A stretch of 64,000 nt of DNA. Origin: CAWDXG01 sp963822115 (GTDB lineage Bacteria; Myxococcota_A; Polyangia; Polyangiales; Polyangiaceae). The notes under the pieces were generated by a model. That model was not told the DNA's origin. It saw nothing but the letters and a program-made list of their open reading frames with translations, and ran no database searches. The position numbers were made by a program, and so were the translations under genes. Within the stretch, counting starts at the first letter, position 1; every line of letters starts with the position of its first letter. Below are positions 53,157-62,287 of this stretch, piece after piece. Where the stretch lies: contig CAWGGM010000015.1 in assembly GCA_963822115.1 (NCBI GenBank), forward strand, positions 434,001 through 498,000, given 5' to 3'.

Positions 53157-53396
53157 CTACTTCATGTGCTTGACGGGAAGCGACATGCCGTTCGGCAGAA
53201 GTTCGCGGGGGACCAGCTCGCCGCGCTCCGACCTCTGGTAGCGGAGGCAGGTCTCGTATTCGCTTCTGCAGTACCGGATCTGCCAGGTTCTCAGCGACGC
53301 CTCCATCCTGAATAGCGGATAGAGGCCACAGGACCTTTCATGAGGGCACACCTTCACGGTGCGCGGCACGCTATGGCTGCAAAATACCCGCTTCAA
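53157..53396 (-). CDS. Small Cys protein of a conserved but uncharacterised type
   Basis: Up to 79 residues, probably from TTG 53396 (GTG starts at 53369 or 53357 are alternatives). Key features are C17 and C22 (CPHERSC), then LYPLFRM, a WQIRYC segment with C43, ETC with C50, and a C-terminal LLPNG motif. This pattern recalls short proteins often seen in delta-proteobacteria, sometimes as domains of response regulators, likely to hold a metal or iron-sulfur site. It is the last gene of the operon aminopeptidase - enoyl-CoA hydratase - this gene. Confidence 0.6.
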   Translation of the reverse strand: MKRVFCSHSVPRTVKVCPHERSCGLYPLFRMEASLRTWQIRYCRSEYETCLRYQRSERGELVPRELLPNGMSLPVKHMK

Positions 53397-53423
53397 GAGG
53401 GCAGCTGACAGGCGTTGGTTGCG

Positions 53424-54209
53424 TCAGCGGCCCTTGAAGACCGGCTTGCGCTTCTCGGCGAAGGCGTTCAGCGCTTCGACGCGGTCCTCGCTCTTCAGGC
53501 ACTCGTCGTAGAGGATGCGCTCGATCTCGACGCCATGGTCGAGCGGCAGCTCGAACGAGGCGTCGATGGCGCGCAGCGCAGCCGATTGCGCAATGGGTGC
53601 GCCGTCGATGATGGGGCGGATCCACTCCAGCGTATCGTCGAGCACGCTGGTGCCCGTCGGTGTGACGCGGTTGACCAGGCCCATGGCCAGCGCCTCGCTG
53701 GCGTCGAGCCGGCGCGCGAGCAGGATCAGCTCCTTGGCGCGCGCTTCGCCGACCACGCGCGGCAGGCGCTGCGTGCCGCCGGCGCCGGGGATGATGCCGA
53801 GACCGGTCTCGGGCAGGGCGAGCTTGGCGTGCGCGGCGGCCACGCGCAGATCGCACATCAGCGCGACCTCGAGCCCGCCGCCCAGCGCGACGCCGTTGAT
53901 CGCGGCGATGACGGGCACGCGCGACGTGTCGAGCCAGCCGAGATGCGTGCGGTACATCTTGACCTGGTCGCGCACGGCTTCTTGATCCATGCCCTTGCGC
54001 TCTTTCAGGTCGGCGCCGGCGCAGAAGGCCTTTTCGCCCGCGCCCGTGACCACGACGGCACGCAGCTCGGCGTTACCCGAGAGCTCGCGCCCGATGCGAC
54101 TGAAGGCCTCCAGCGTGGCGCGCGACAGCGAGTTCATCCGGTCGGCGCGATCGATGGTGACGATCGCAACGCCGCCCTTGTGCTCCAGCTTGACGGGTTC
54201 ATCGCTCAT
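53424..54209 (-). CDS. Enoyl-CoA hydratase/isomerase family protein
   Basis: A 261-residue crotonase-fold enzyme. The oxyanion-hole and CoA-binding parts are visible: AFCAGADLKE, the second loop NGVALGGGLEVALMCD, and a Glu in LALPETGLGIIPGAGGTQRL at the position of the hydratase acid. It probably hydrates enoyl-CoA in fatty-acid or amino-acid degradation. Its ATG overlaps the stop of the upstream aminopeptidase gene by 11 bp, so they are cotranscribed. Confidence 0.88.
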   Translation of the reverse strand: MSDEPVKLEHKGGVAIVTIDRADRMNSLSRATLEAFSRIGRELSGNAELRAVVVTGAGEKAFCAGADLKERKGMDQEAVRDQVKMYRTHLGWLDTSRVPVIAAINGVALGGGLEVALMCDLRVAAAHAKLALPETGLGIIPGAGGTQRLPRVVGEARAKELILLARRLDASEALAMGLVNRVTPTGTSVLDDTLEWIRPIIDGAPIAQSAALRAIDASFELPLDHGVEIERILYDECLKSEDRVEALNAFAEKRKPVFKGR

Positions 54210-56874
54210 CGAGCTTGCTCCTTGTCTTGTACTTGCGCTTCGGCGCGGCTTTCTTCGCGGTGGTCTTCTTCGACGCGCGCTCCGGGGTAGAGCGCTGCTT
54301 CTTCCTCGTGCTCGCGGCGGCCGGTGCGCTCTTCTTGCCCGGACCTTCCAGTCTTGCGAGCCGCACCTTGAGCTCGCCGAGCTCGCTCTTGACGTTTTCC
54401 AGCTCGTCGTTCAGGCGCTTGCGTTCCTTGGCGGGCGCATCGCCCATGTCGCGCAGGGCCTCGCGGATGCGCCGCGCGACGCGGCCGTCCAGCTCGCGCT
54501 CCAGCTGCCGCGAGAGCGCGCGGCGCGACTTCGGGTCGCCGAGCGTCTGGACGGCGCGCACCACGTCGATGCGCAGATACGGATCCGGATCGTCGAGCAT
54601 CAGCTCGAGGTGCTCGCGCACCGCGCGCTTGTCCGACAGCTGGGCCAGCGCCGCGATGGCCGCGCGCCTGCCGCGCGTGGGGATGCCATAGCGCGTGCGC
54701 GTCATGACGGCTTCCACGGCCGCTTCATCGCGCAAGGCGCCGAGCCCATCGAGCACGCCAGCCCGCGTCACATCGGCCCACGACGTGCGGTCGACCAGCC
54801 CGAGCAGTGGCTTGAGCGCCGCGGGCTGGCGGGTGCGGCCGAGCGCGCGAGCTGCTTCGGATTCCACCAGGTAGCTTGCGTCCTTCTTCGCCACCGGCGT
54901 CAACGCTCGCGCTGCCTCGGAAGTGCGGAAATTGCCGAGCGCGGCGACGACGGCGCGGCGCACCTTGGGGTGGTCGGTCTTCAGGTTGCGCTCCAGCAGC
55001 GAATAGCTCTCCTGACCGCGGATGCGGCCGAGCGCGCGGGCGGCCTCGGCGCGCACCATCCAGGCTTCTTTCGCGTTCTCCAGCGCCTTGCCCAGCGCCT
55101 TGATGGTGGGCGAGTCGTCGCGACGGGCGAGCGCCTGGGCAGCCAGCGCGCGTACGCGCGCGGTCGGGCCCTGCCCGAGCTGGCGGCGCAGCATGTCGGC
55201 CGGCGCCTCGACGCTCACGTCGCCGCATACGCGCAGCGCAGGATCGAAGGCGACCCAGGCGGGTCGCTCCGGCAGACCGACGACCAGCGCGTCGTTGACC
55301 TCGGTCACATCCTTCCTGTAGCGGCGGACGCGCCCCGACTTGTCGTTGACCTCGATCTCGAGCGGGTAGGCGAAGACCGCCGTGGCGCCGGTCTTCTGCG
55401 CCTGTTTGACGTTGACGCTCAAGAGCTTGTCCTCGTAGGACACCTTCACCTTGAGCACCGGATGGCCGGGCCGATACACCCACTGGTCGAAGAAGCGCTC
55501 CAGCGAGCGGCCGCTCGCTTCCTCGAGAGCCCGCTGTAGATCGTTGGTCTCGACGATGCCGTGGGCGTGGCGTTCGAGGTAGGCGCCGATTCCCGCCCAG
55601 AACAGCTTGTCGCCGAGCTCGCGGCGCAGCATGTGCAGGACCAGCCCGCCCTTTTCGTACAGATGGCGATCGAACAGATCGATGGGGTGCTGGTAGTCGC
55701 GGCAGACGATGGGCCGCATGTAGCGGCTGTTGGCCTCGCCGAGGTACGCGGCGAGGTCGCCGCGTACGCCGTGCTCGTATTCGTCCAGTCCGAGGCGATC
55801 TTCCCGCTCGAGATGCTCGAAGAAAGTCGCGAAGCCTTCATTGAGCCAGCCATGTGACCAGTCGCGACAGGTGACGTAGTCGCCGAACCACTGGTGCGCG
55901 AGCTCGTGGGCGACCAGATCCTCGCTCGCCACGTCCAGCGCGGCGCGCTCGTCCAGCAGGATGTGCTCGTACATGGTGGTGGCGGTGGTGTTCTCCATCC
56001 CGCCGAAGATGAAATCGCTGACGACGACCTGCGAATAGCGGCTCCACGGATACGCCACGCCGGTGAGCCTGCTGAACAGCTCGATCATGTGCGGTGTCTT
56101 GCCGAAGCTGCGACGCCCGTCCTTCGCGCGGCCCGGCGGCACGTAGTACGCGACCGGGACCTCGCGCTCGCCGGAGCGGGCCATGCGGTCCTCGATGACA
56201 TCGAAGCGGCCGGCGACGAGCGTCACCAGATAGCTCGGGTGTGGGCGATCGAGACGGAAATGGTAGCGCCAGCGGCGGCCCTTGCCCTTGGGCTTCTGGC
56301 TGCCTACGAGCTCGCCGTTCGACAGCGCCACGAAGCCCGTAGGCACGCGCACCTTGAGCTCCGTCGTCATCTTGACGTGGGGCTTGTCATGGCAGGGGAA
56401 CCAGTGACGCGCGTCCTCGTCCTGGCACTGCGACCAGACCTGCTCGGGCCGGTCGCTGACCTCGGCGTCGGGCGAGAGGAAGTACAGGCCGCGGCGCGGC
56501 ACGGCGCGGTATTGCACTTCGAGTCGCCCGCGCTTGGCGCGCGCCGGAATGTGGACGGTGATGCGATCGCCGTCGTACTCGTAGCGCGCGTTGGTCTGGC
56601 CCTTGCCGGTGTCGAGGCGCACCTTGCCGAGCTCGAAGCCGATCGCGTCGAGCACGAGCTCGTGGTGATCCGGATCCTGCCGCTCGAAGTCGAGCGTGGC
56701 CTTGCCGGACACGGCCTTTTCGTCGAAGTCGAGGTCGAGATCGAGCGCCAGGTGCCGGATCCCGAACGGGCGCGAGCGCTCGTACTGTCGCACTGTGCCG
56801 GCGAGAGCAAAGGGAGCGCCTGCGCCCGCGCCGGCGCAGGAACAACGAGCGTGATGCCGTTGGAAGGTCGTCAT
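54199..56874 (-). CDS. M1-family aminopeptidase fused to HEAT repeats and a basic tail
   Basis: An 891-residue protein from ATG 56874. The catalytic M1 part (about residues 25-570) has the exopeptidase motif GGMEN (291-295) and the zinc site HELAHQWFGD (His323, Glu324, His327) with the downstream Glu in NEGFATFFEH. It is followed by at least five HEAT/PBS-lyase-like repeats (about 585-800: AALGNFRTSEAARAL, RALGRTRQPAALK, IAALAQLSDKRA). A coiled-coil region (VKSELGELKVRLARLE) and a Lys-rich tail follow. There is no clear signal peptide, so it may be cytoplasmic. An upstream extension to 58314 is antisense shadow. Confidence 0.88.
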   Translation of the reverse strand: MTTFQRHHARCSCAGAGAGAPFALAGTVRQYERSRPFGIRHLALDLDLDFDEKAVSGKATLDFERQDPDHHELVLDAIGFELGKVRLDTGKGQTNARYEYDGDRITVHIPARAKRGRLEVQYRAVPRRGLYFLSPDAEVSDRPEQVWSQCQDEDARHWFPCHDKPHVKMTTELKVRVPTGFVALSNGELVGSQKPKGKGRRWRYHFRLDRPHPSYLVTLVAGRFDVIEDRMARSGEREVPVAYYVPPGRAKDGRRSFGKTPHMIELFSRLTGVAYPWSRYSQVVVSDFIFGGMENTTATTMYEHILLDERAALDVASEDLVAHELAHQWFGDYVTCRDWSHGWLNEGFATFFEHLEREDRLGLDEYEHGVRGDLAAYLGEANSRYMRPIVCRDYQHPIDLFDRHLYEKGGLVLHMLRRELGDKLFWAGIGAYLERHAHGIVETNDLQRALEEASGRSLERFFDQWVYRPGHPVLKVKVSYEDKLLSVNVKQAQKTGATAVFAYPLEIEVNDKSGRVRRYRKDVTEVNDALVVGLPERPAWVAFDPALRVCGDVSVEAPADMLRRQLGQGPTARVRALAAQALARRDDSPTIKALGKALENAKEAWMVRAEAARALGRIRGQESYSLLERNLKTDHPKVRRAVVAALGNFRTSEAARALTPVAKKDASYLVESEAARALGRTRQPAALKPLLGLVDRTSWADVTRAGVLDGLGALRDEAAVEAVMTRTRYGIPTRGRRAAIAALAQLSDKRAVREHLELMLDDPDPYLRIDVVRAVQTLGDPKSRRALSRQLERELDGRVARRIREALRDMGDAPAKERKRLNDELENVKSELGELKVRLARLEGPGKKSAPAAASTRKKQRSTPERASKKTTAKKAAPKRKYKTRSKLDER

Positions 56875-56991
56875 GGGAGCCTGTCGCTTAACCGGGCGGC
56901 GCGGGGCTCGCAAGAGCGTCGGGCGGGTGGGTGGAATTCCCCCGGGCGCCAGCCAGCCGACCGTCGTGGCGGCTCGTGGTAGCTTCGCAGG

Positions 56992-58287
56992 GTGCGCTGC
57001 GCGGCCTTGTTCCTTGCCCTCACGCTCCTTTCGTCGGCGTGCTCCGGCCAGGGCGGTTCCGTGGCCGGGAGCGGGGATGCCGGCTCCGACGGACCGGATC
57101 TCTCCGCGCTCGACCCCGCCAAGTGTCCTCCGGCGCCGCAGGAGAACGTCCACGGCTTCGACCGCGGCTACGCGCTCGCCCGGAGCGGGTCGATCGAAGA
57201 GGACAAGGGCTTCTACGTGCTGGCGCTTTTCGACACGCTCGCCGCCGCGCGGGCCGCCGTGGTTGCCGATCCGACGCTTTCCACGCTCCAGAGCCAGCGC
57301 GCAAAGGCCTTGTCCGACGCCAACCAGAGCTGTGGCGGCGATCCGGCCTGTCTCGGCGCCGCGGCCAAGTGGTCCGACGCCGACATTGCCACCGCTGGGG
57401 ACGCGCTGGTCCAGCTGCCCGCGCTCGCGCCGCTGTCCGCTGCGTTGCGGCAGAGCGGCACGGCGATGCTTCACGCCGGAGGCAGCGACAGCGAGCTTCT
57501 GCGCGGCGCCTGGGAAGACGCAGCGCACGCGCTCGACCAGGGCTGGGACAGCTACTTTGCCCAGCTGCCCGCGGCCGACCGCGACGCCGCGCTGAAGCCT
57601 GCCCTGGACGCGCCGGCCGGCACTCCCTTCTACAAGCCGCTCCTGTCGGTCGTGCTCGCGAGCCTGCTGGCCGATGGTCGCGACGAGGCCGCGCGCTACG
57701 AGCCGCTCGCCGAGGGCGAGAACAAGGCCGCGCTCGCCCGCATCCCGGGCATCGACTTCTCGAAGTTCTCCTTCAGCGTGATTCTGGTGCCGGGACTCGG
57801 CCCGACCGACCTGAAGCATCCGCTGTCGCCAGGCGGCCAGGTGCGCGCCGATCAGGCGGCGGCGCGCTTCGCCGCGGGGCTCGCGCCGCTGATCGCGCTG
57901 TCCGGCGGGCACGTCCATCCCGATCGCACCCCGTACTCCGAAGCGATCGAGATGAAGAAGCACCTGATGAAAAGCTACGGCATTGCCGAGGACGCCCTGT
58001 TGGTCGACCCGCATGCCCGCCACACCACGACCAACCTCCGCAACGTCGCCCGCCTGCTGTATCGCTACGGCGTGCCTGTGGACAAACCGGTGCTCGTCAC
58101 CAGCGATCTCGGTCAGACGCTCTATATCTCGCTGTCCGGCGACACCGCGCTGTTCGGAAAGCGCTGCCTCGACGAGCTTGGCTACAAGCCGTGGCGCGGC
58201 ATCGAAAAGCTCGACGACCTCGACAACTGCTGGCTCCCCGCGGCCACCAGCCTGCACGAGGACGCGCGGGATCTGCTCGATCCGTAG
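56992..58287 (+). CDS. Lipoprotein with DUF218/YdcF-like domain
   Basis: A 431-residue exported protein from GTG 56992 with a lipobox near LLSSACS. A helical part (about 50-245) precedes a DUF218/ElyC-like domain (about 250-400): VILVPGLGPTD, APLIALSGGHVHP, EAIEMKKHLMKSYG, LLVDPHARHTTTNLRN and PVLVTSDLGQT. The family is linked to envelope or carrier-lipid functions in enterics, but its reaction is not settled. It is divergent from the aminopeptidase gene. Confidence 0.8.
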   Translation: MRCAALFLALTLLSSACSGQGGSVAGSGDAGSDGPDLSALDPAKCPPAPQENVHGFDRGYALARSGSIEEDKGFYVLALFDTLAAARAAVVADPTLSTLQSQRAKALSDANQSCGGDPACLGAAAKWSDADIATAGDALVQLPALAPLSAALRQSGTAMLHAGGSDSELLRGAWEDAAHALDQGWDSYFAQLPAADRDAALKPALDAPAGTPFYKPLLSVVLASLLADGRDEAARYEPLAEGENKAALARIPGIDFSKFSFSVILVPGLGPTDLKHPLSPGGQVRADQAAARFAAGLAPLIALSGGHVHPDRTPYSEAIEMKKHLMKSYGIAEDALLVDPHARHTTTNLRNVARLLYRYGVPVDKPVLVTSDLGQTLYISLSGDTALFGKRCLDELGYKPWRGIEKLDDLDNCWLPAATSLHEDARDLLDP

Positions 58288-58370
58288 CAAGGCAGCTAGG
58301 TCCTTTTCGCGCACCCCGGGCGGCCCACCCCCTGGCGCCTGGGCGCACCTCGTCTACAGTACCGGCCGCT

Positions 58371-60530
58371 GTGCCGATCACGCTCACCGGGGAAGTGGAG
58401 CGCGTCACCTTCGAGAACGAGGAGACGAGCTTCCGGGTGATCCGCATCGGTTCGGTGGAGGGCGAACGCCAGGGGCCGATTGCCGTGGTCGGGACGTTCC
58501 AGGCGGTTGGACCTGGTACGCGCGTGCGGGTGACGGGCGACATCGTCAACGATCCCCGCCACGGCGAGCAGCTCAAGGCTGTTACGCTGATCCCGATCGA
58601 GCCGGACTCCCTGGCCGGGGTGGAGAAGTACCTCGCGTCGGGGGTGCTGCCCGGGATCGGAGCCGGCAGAGCCAGGTGGATTGTCGAGACCTTCGGCATG
58701 GACAGCTTGGAGGTGCTGGACAAGGCCCCGGATCGGTTGATTGAAGTGCGCGGGATCGGGCCCGACGCCGTCAAGAAGATCAAGAAGGCGTGGCCGGAGT
58801 TGCGCGCCGTGAACGACGTCATGATCCAGCTGCAGACGCATGGCGCATCGCCGGCCCTCGCCAAGCGCATCGTCGATCGGTATGGCGAGCGAGCTGCGGC
58901 GGTCGTGCAGCGCTCGCCGTACAAACTGGCGCTCGAAGTGCGTGGCGTCGGCTTCAAGACGGCCGACCGTATCGCGCGCTCGCTGGGCATCTCGGGTGAC
59001 CATCCCGAGCGCGCGCAGGCGGGCGTGCAGCACGAGCTCGGCGTACTCGCCGACCAGGGGCACCTTCTGTGCCCGCGTCCGGCGCTGGTGGAGCGCGCCG
59101 CGGAAATGCTCGAGATCGACGCCGCTCACGTCGAGGCAGCGATCGACGCACTGTGGGCTGCCGGGCGCGTCGTCGTCGAGGACGACGCGGTGTTCCTCGC
59201 ACGCCTGCACTCGGCGGAGTGCGAGACGGCCGCGCTCCTGTTGCGTCTGCTGGAGAGCCCCGGTCGGTCGCTGCCGGGTTTCGAGAACGCGATCCGGGCA
59301 TTCGAGGAGCGCGCGGGCTTCCAGCTTGCCGATCACCAGCGACACGCTGTGCAGATGGCAGCCGAGCGCAAGGTGGTGGTCGTGACGGGTGGCCCCGGCG
59401 TGGGCAAGACGACGATCGTCCGGGCGATCCTCAGCGTGCTCGACCGGGCCGGGCTGGGCGTGCGGCTGGCGGCGCCGACCGGTCGCGCCGCCAAGCGCAT
59501 GAGTGAAGCCACCGGGCGTACGGCGACGACGATCCACCGGCTGCTGGAGTTCGAGCCGCGCAGCGGTCGCTTCCAGCGCCACGTGGAAAACCCGATCGAC
59601 GCCGACGCGATCATCGTCGACGAGGCGTCGATGGTCGACGTGCCGCTGGCCGCGGCGCTGCTCGCGGCGATTCCGTCGGCTGCGCGCCTGGTGATCGTGG
59701 GCGATGCCGATCAGCTGCCGTCGGTCGGCCCCGGCGCGTTCCTGCGAGACGTGATCGAGTCGGGCGCCGTGCCCACGGTGCGGCTCGAGCAGATCTTCCG
59801 CCAGGCGCACGAGAGCCGCATCGTCGACAACGCACATCGCATCCACGAGGGCGAGATGCCTCAGAGCGCCGGCGCAGACGAGCCGGACTCGGACTTCTTC
59901 GTGATCGTCCGGCGCGAGCCGGAAGAGGCGGCCGAGCTGGTGCGCGAGCTCGTGACCCGGCGCATCCCGCGCCGCTTCGGACTCGACCCCGTGGGGGACG
60001 TGCAGGTGCTCTCGCCCATGCATCGCGGTGCGGCGGGCACGATGGCGTTGAACGCCCTGCTGCAGCGCGCGCTCAATCCGTCCGGGCCCGAGCTCACGTC
60101 ACGCGGCCAGACGCTGCGTGCCGGCGACAAGGTGATGCAGACCAGAAACGACTACGAGCGCGAGGTGTTCAACGGGGACATCGGCCGCATCGTCAGCGTA
60201 GACGCCGAGTCGCGCCGGCTCGTGGTGCGCTTCGACGATCGCGACGTCGCCTGCGAGGACTCGCACCTCGATTCGCTCACGTTGGCCTACGCCACCAGCA
60301 TCCACAAGAGCCAGGGCAGCGAGTATCCGGCGGTCGTGATCCCGCTTCTGACAGCGCACTTCGTGATGCTGTCGCGCAATCTGCTCTACACCGCGGTCAC
60401 CCGCGCGCGGCGGCTGTGTGTGCTGGTGGCGGATCCCCGCGCGCTCCGCCTCGCACTGGCCGAGACGCGCCGCGAAGAGCGCCTGACGCGGCTGGCGTCG
60501 CGGCTCCGCGCGGCTACTCCGGAATCGTGA
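58371..60530 (+). CDS. recD2: RecD2-type ATP-dependent DNA helicase
   Basis: A 719-residue SF1B helicase (5'-3') from GTG 58371. The N-terminal part (about 1-320) has an OB-like start and helix-hairpin-helix segments (GVLPGIGAGRARWIVETFG; LIEVRGIGPDAVKKIK; VRGVGFKTADRIARSLG). The motor has Walker A GGPGVGKTT, IIVDEASMVD, GDADQLPSVGPG, ATSIHKSQGSEYP and VTRARRL. There is no RecB or RecC here, as expected for RecD2. The 3' end overlaps the opposite-strand GltJ-like gene by 17 bp. Confidence 0.92.
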   Translation: MPITLTGEVERVTFENEETSFRVIRIGSVEGERQGPIAVVGTFQAVGPGTRVRVTGDIVNDPRHGEQLKAVTLIPIEPDSLAGVEKYLASGVLPGIGAGRARWIVETFGMDSLEVLDKAPDRLIEVRGIGPDAVKKIKKAWPELRAVNDVMIQLQTHGASPALAKRIVDRYGERAAAVVQRSPYKLALEVRGVGFKTADRIARSLGISGDHPERAQAGVQHELGVLADQGHLLCPRPALVERAAEMLEIDAAHVEAAIDALWAAGRVVVEDDAVFLARLHSAECETAALLLRLLESPGRSLPGFENAIRAFEERAGFQLADHQRHAVQMAAERKVVVVTGGPGVGKTTIVRAILSVLDRAGLGVRLAAPTGRAAKRMSEATGRTATTIHRLLEFEPRSGRFQRHVENPIDADAIIVDEASMVDVPLAAALLAAIPSAARLVIVGDADQLPSVGPGAFLRDVIESGAVPTVRLEQIFRQAHESRIVDNAHRIHEGEMPQSAGADEPDSDFFVIVRREPEEAAELVRELVTRRIPRRFGLDPVGDVQVLSPMHRGAAGTMALNALLQRALNPSGPELTSRGQTLRAGDKVMQTRNDYEREVFNGDIGRIVSVDAESRRLVVRFDDRDVACEDSHLDSLTLAYATSIHKSQGSEYPAVVIPLLTAHFVMLSRNLLYTAVTRARRLCVLVADPRALRLALAETRREERLTRLASRLRAATPES

Positions 60531-62154
60531 AGCTCTTCGCGACCGTGACGGGGCTGCCGCTGAACGCCGGGATGTGCGCGTGGCGGAAGACGGAGGCGAC
60601 GCAGCCGCCCACGGACGTGCCACCGAAGCCGGCTCCGGTGACGTTGGCGCTGGTGACGCGGCCGCTCGTGGCAAACGTGACGATGGCGCGGCCGCGACCT
60701 GTGGGGCCCCCGGGACGTTTGCAGCTCGCGGCGGCCGCGGCAGCGGACCTGAGCGAGCTGATCGCCGCGCTCTTGTTGAAGCTCGCCGATACCTCGTGCT
60801 TCTCGGCGGGAGCCGAGCTCTTCGAGGCCTCCTCCTTCTTCTTGGCGGCTTCCTCTGCCTTCTTCTTCTTCACGGCCTCGAGGAAACGCTTTTGCTCTTC
60901 GGGAGTGGCGTTGGACGGGGGCTTGGGCTCGGCGCTGGGGGCGGCGCTGGCGCTTTCGCTGGGCTTGGCGCTAGCGCTGGCACTCGGGGCTTCTTCCTTC
61001 TTCGAGTCGTCCTTGGCCTCGTCGGACTTGTCGTCCTTCTTGGCCTGGTCGGACTTGTCGTTCGTGGCCTCGCTGCTCGCGGCCGTCTTTGCGTCGTTCT
61101 TCGCGACCTTTTCGCCCTTCTTGTGCCCCAGTGTCAGCGCCAGTGCGCCACCTAGCAGCAGCACGAGCAACACGGCGCCACCAGCGACGGCGATCAGGAC
61201 CTTGTTGGCGCGCGCAGGCGGCGGCGCCACGCTCGCGACCTGACCGCTCGGCGGCGGCACGCTCGGCGGAGGAGGCGGGGGAGGTGGGGGCTCCGGTGCC
61301 GGCGCGGTCAGCAGCGCCTGGTCCGATCCCAGACCGAACAGGGCGTTCTGTCCGCCGCCGCCTCCGATGCCCATCAGGTCGTCGAGGTTGGCCTTCCCGC
61401 CCTGCTGCTGGCGCGGTGGCGGAGCCTGCCCAGCTGGCGCAGGCCCTCCGAAGCCGGCCTTGAGCGCATCCAGCGAGAAGAGCACGGAGTTCTCGTTGCG
61501 GGCTCCGGTGGGCTTGGCATCGTAGGCGTGCTGTCCGGGCGCCGCGGCCTGCCCGCCACCGGCCAGTGCGGGGTCGTGCTCGCTGCCCGCGCTCGCCACG
61601 CTGCCGAAGAGATCCGCCCCGGCCGCGGCCCGGCCGCCGCTGACCCGCGCCGCCTCGGCGCTGGCGCCGCCCACAGGACCGAACGCCGGCGCTGCAGCCG
61701 GAGGAGGCGCCGAGGGAGCCGGCGCTGCTGCCGGCGGAGGGGCCGAGGGCTGCTGGGCGGCTGCGCTGATCGCGTCGTACAGCTCCGGCATCTCGAGCAC
61801 GGGCACCCAGTCGGCCATCCCGTCCTTCCAGACGAAGGCTTCCTCGGTGAGCAGACCGGAGTGCCAGCCCGCGACGATTTCCTCGGTGGTCATCGTGCGC
61901 TGGTCGGTGTCGCTCAGGTTGACCGACCAGGCGTCTGCGGCCGGCGCCTCGTCCCCGAAGCTGGGGGGACCCTGCACGATGCGTGTGGCTTCGTCGTCTT
62001 CGCCGGCGTCATCGTAGGGCGATGCGGCTGGTTGTGTGCCGTCTACGACGATTGCCGTGCCACACGACTTGCACCGGACCTTGACTTTCCTGCCCAGCAC
62101 CTTGTCGTCGGCGATCGCGTACTTGGAACCACACGACTGGCAGGTGATCTTCAT
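60514..62154 (-). CDS. GltJ/AgmX-like zinc-ribbon, GYF and TonB-like protein
   Basis: A 546-residue protein. The N-terminal zinc ribbon has C5, C8, C28 and C31 (MJ0042-type CxxC...CxxC). A GYF-like domain (about 75-125: AWSVNLSDTDQRTMTTEEIV, GLLTEEAFVWKDGMADWVPV) is next, then a Pro/Ala/Gly-rich linker (about 130-310), one transmembrane helix (about 318-342), a charged Lys/Glu/Ala segment and a C-terminal TonB/AgmX-PglI-type domain (GRAIVTFATSGRVTSANVTGAGFGGTSVGGC in pieces). In Myxococcus GltJ (AgmX) has this layout and its zinc ribbon and GYF domain contact MglA for gliding. No other gliding gene is here, so the role may differ. Confidence 0.82.
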   Translation of the reverse strand: MKITCQSCGSKYAIADDKVLGRKVKVRCKSCGTAIVVDGTQPAASPYDDAGEDDEATRIVQGPPSFGDEAPAADAWSVNLSDTDQRTMTTEEIVAGWHSGLLTEEAFVWKDGMADWVPVLEMPELYDAISAAAQQPSAPPPAAAPAPSAPPPAAAPAFGPVGGASAEAARVSGGRAAAGADLFGSVASAGSEHDPALAGGGQAAAPGQHAYDAKPTGARNENSVLFSLDALKAGFGGPAPAGQAPPPRQQQGGKANLDDLMGIGGGGGQNALFGLGSDQALLTAPAPEPPPPPPPPPSVPPPSGQVASVAPPPARANKVLIAVAGGAVLLVLLLGGALALTLGHKKGEKVAKNDAKTAASSEATNDKSDQAKKDDKSDEAKDDSKKEEAPSASASAKPSESASAAPSAEPKPPSNATPEEQKRFLEAVKKKKAEEAAKKKEEASKSSAPAEKHEVSASFNKSAAISSLRSAAAAAASCKRPGGPTGRGRAIVTFATSGRVTSANVTGAGFGGTSVGGCVASVFRHAHIPAFSGSPVTVAKSFTIPE

Positions 62155-62287
62155 TAGCTACGATTTTCTCCGTGCGCGGGCGATTGGCAATTGTGCCTGG
62201 CAGCCCGCCTGGACTGGGGAGCAGAGTCTAGCAAAGCTCCGTGGAATTCCGAAAGGTTCCCGAGGGCGAGGGGACCGTGGCGGGGTG

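Noticed and set aside
56875..58314. A 480-codon upstream extension of the M1 aminopeptidase frame
   Set aside because: It is antisense to the DUF218 lipoprotein and lacks similarity; ATG 56874 sits right before the M1 domain.
56931..58370. Upstream extension of the RecD2 frame
   Set aside because: Overlaps the DUF218 gene in another frame. The conserved RecD2 start is at GTG 58371.
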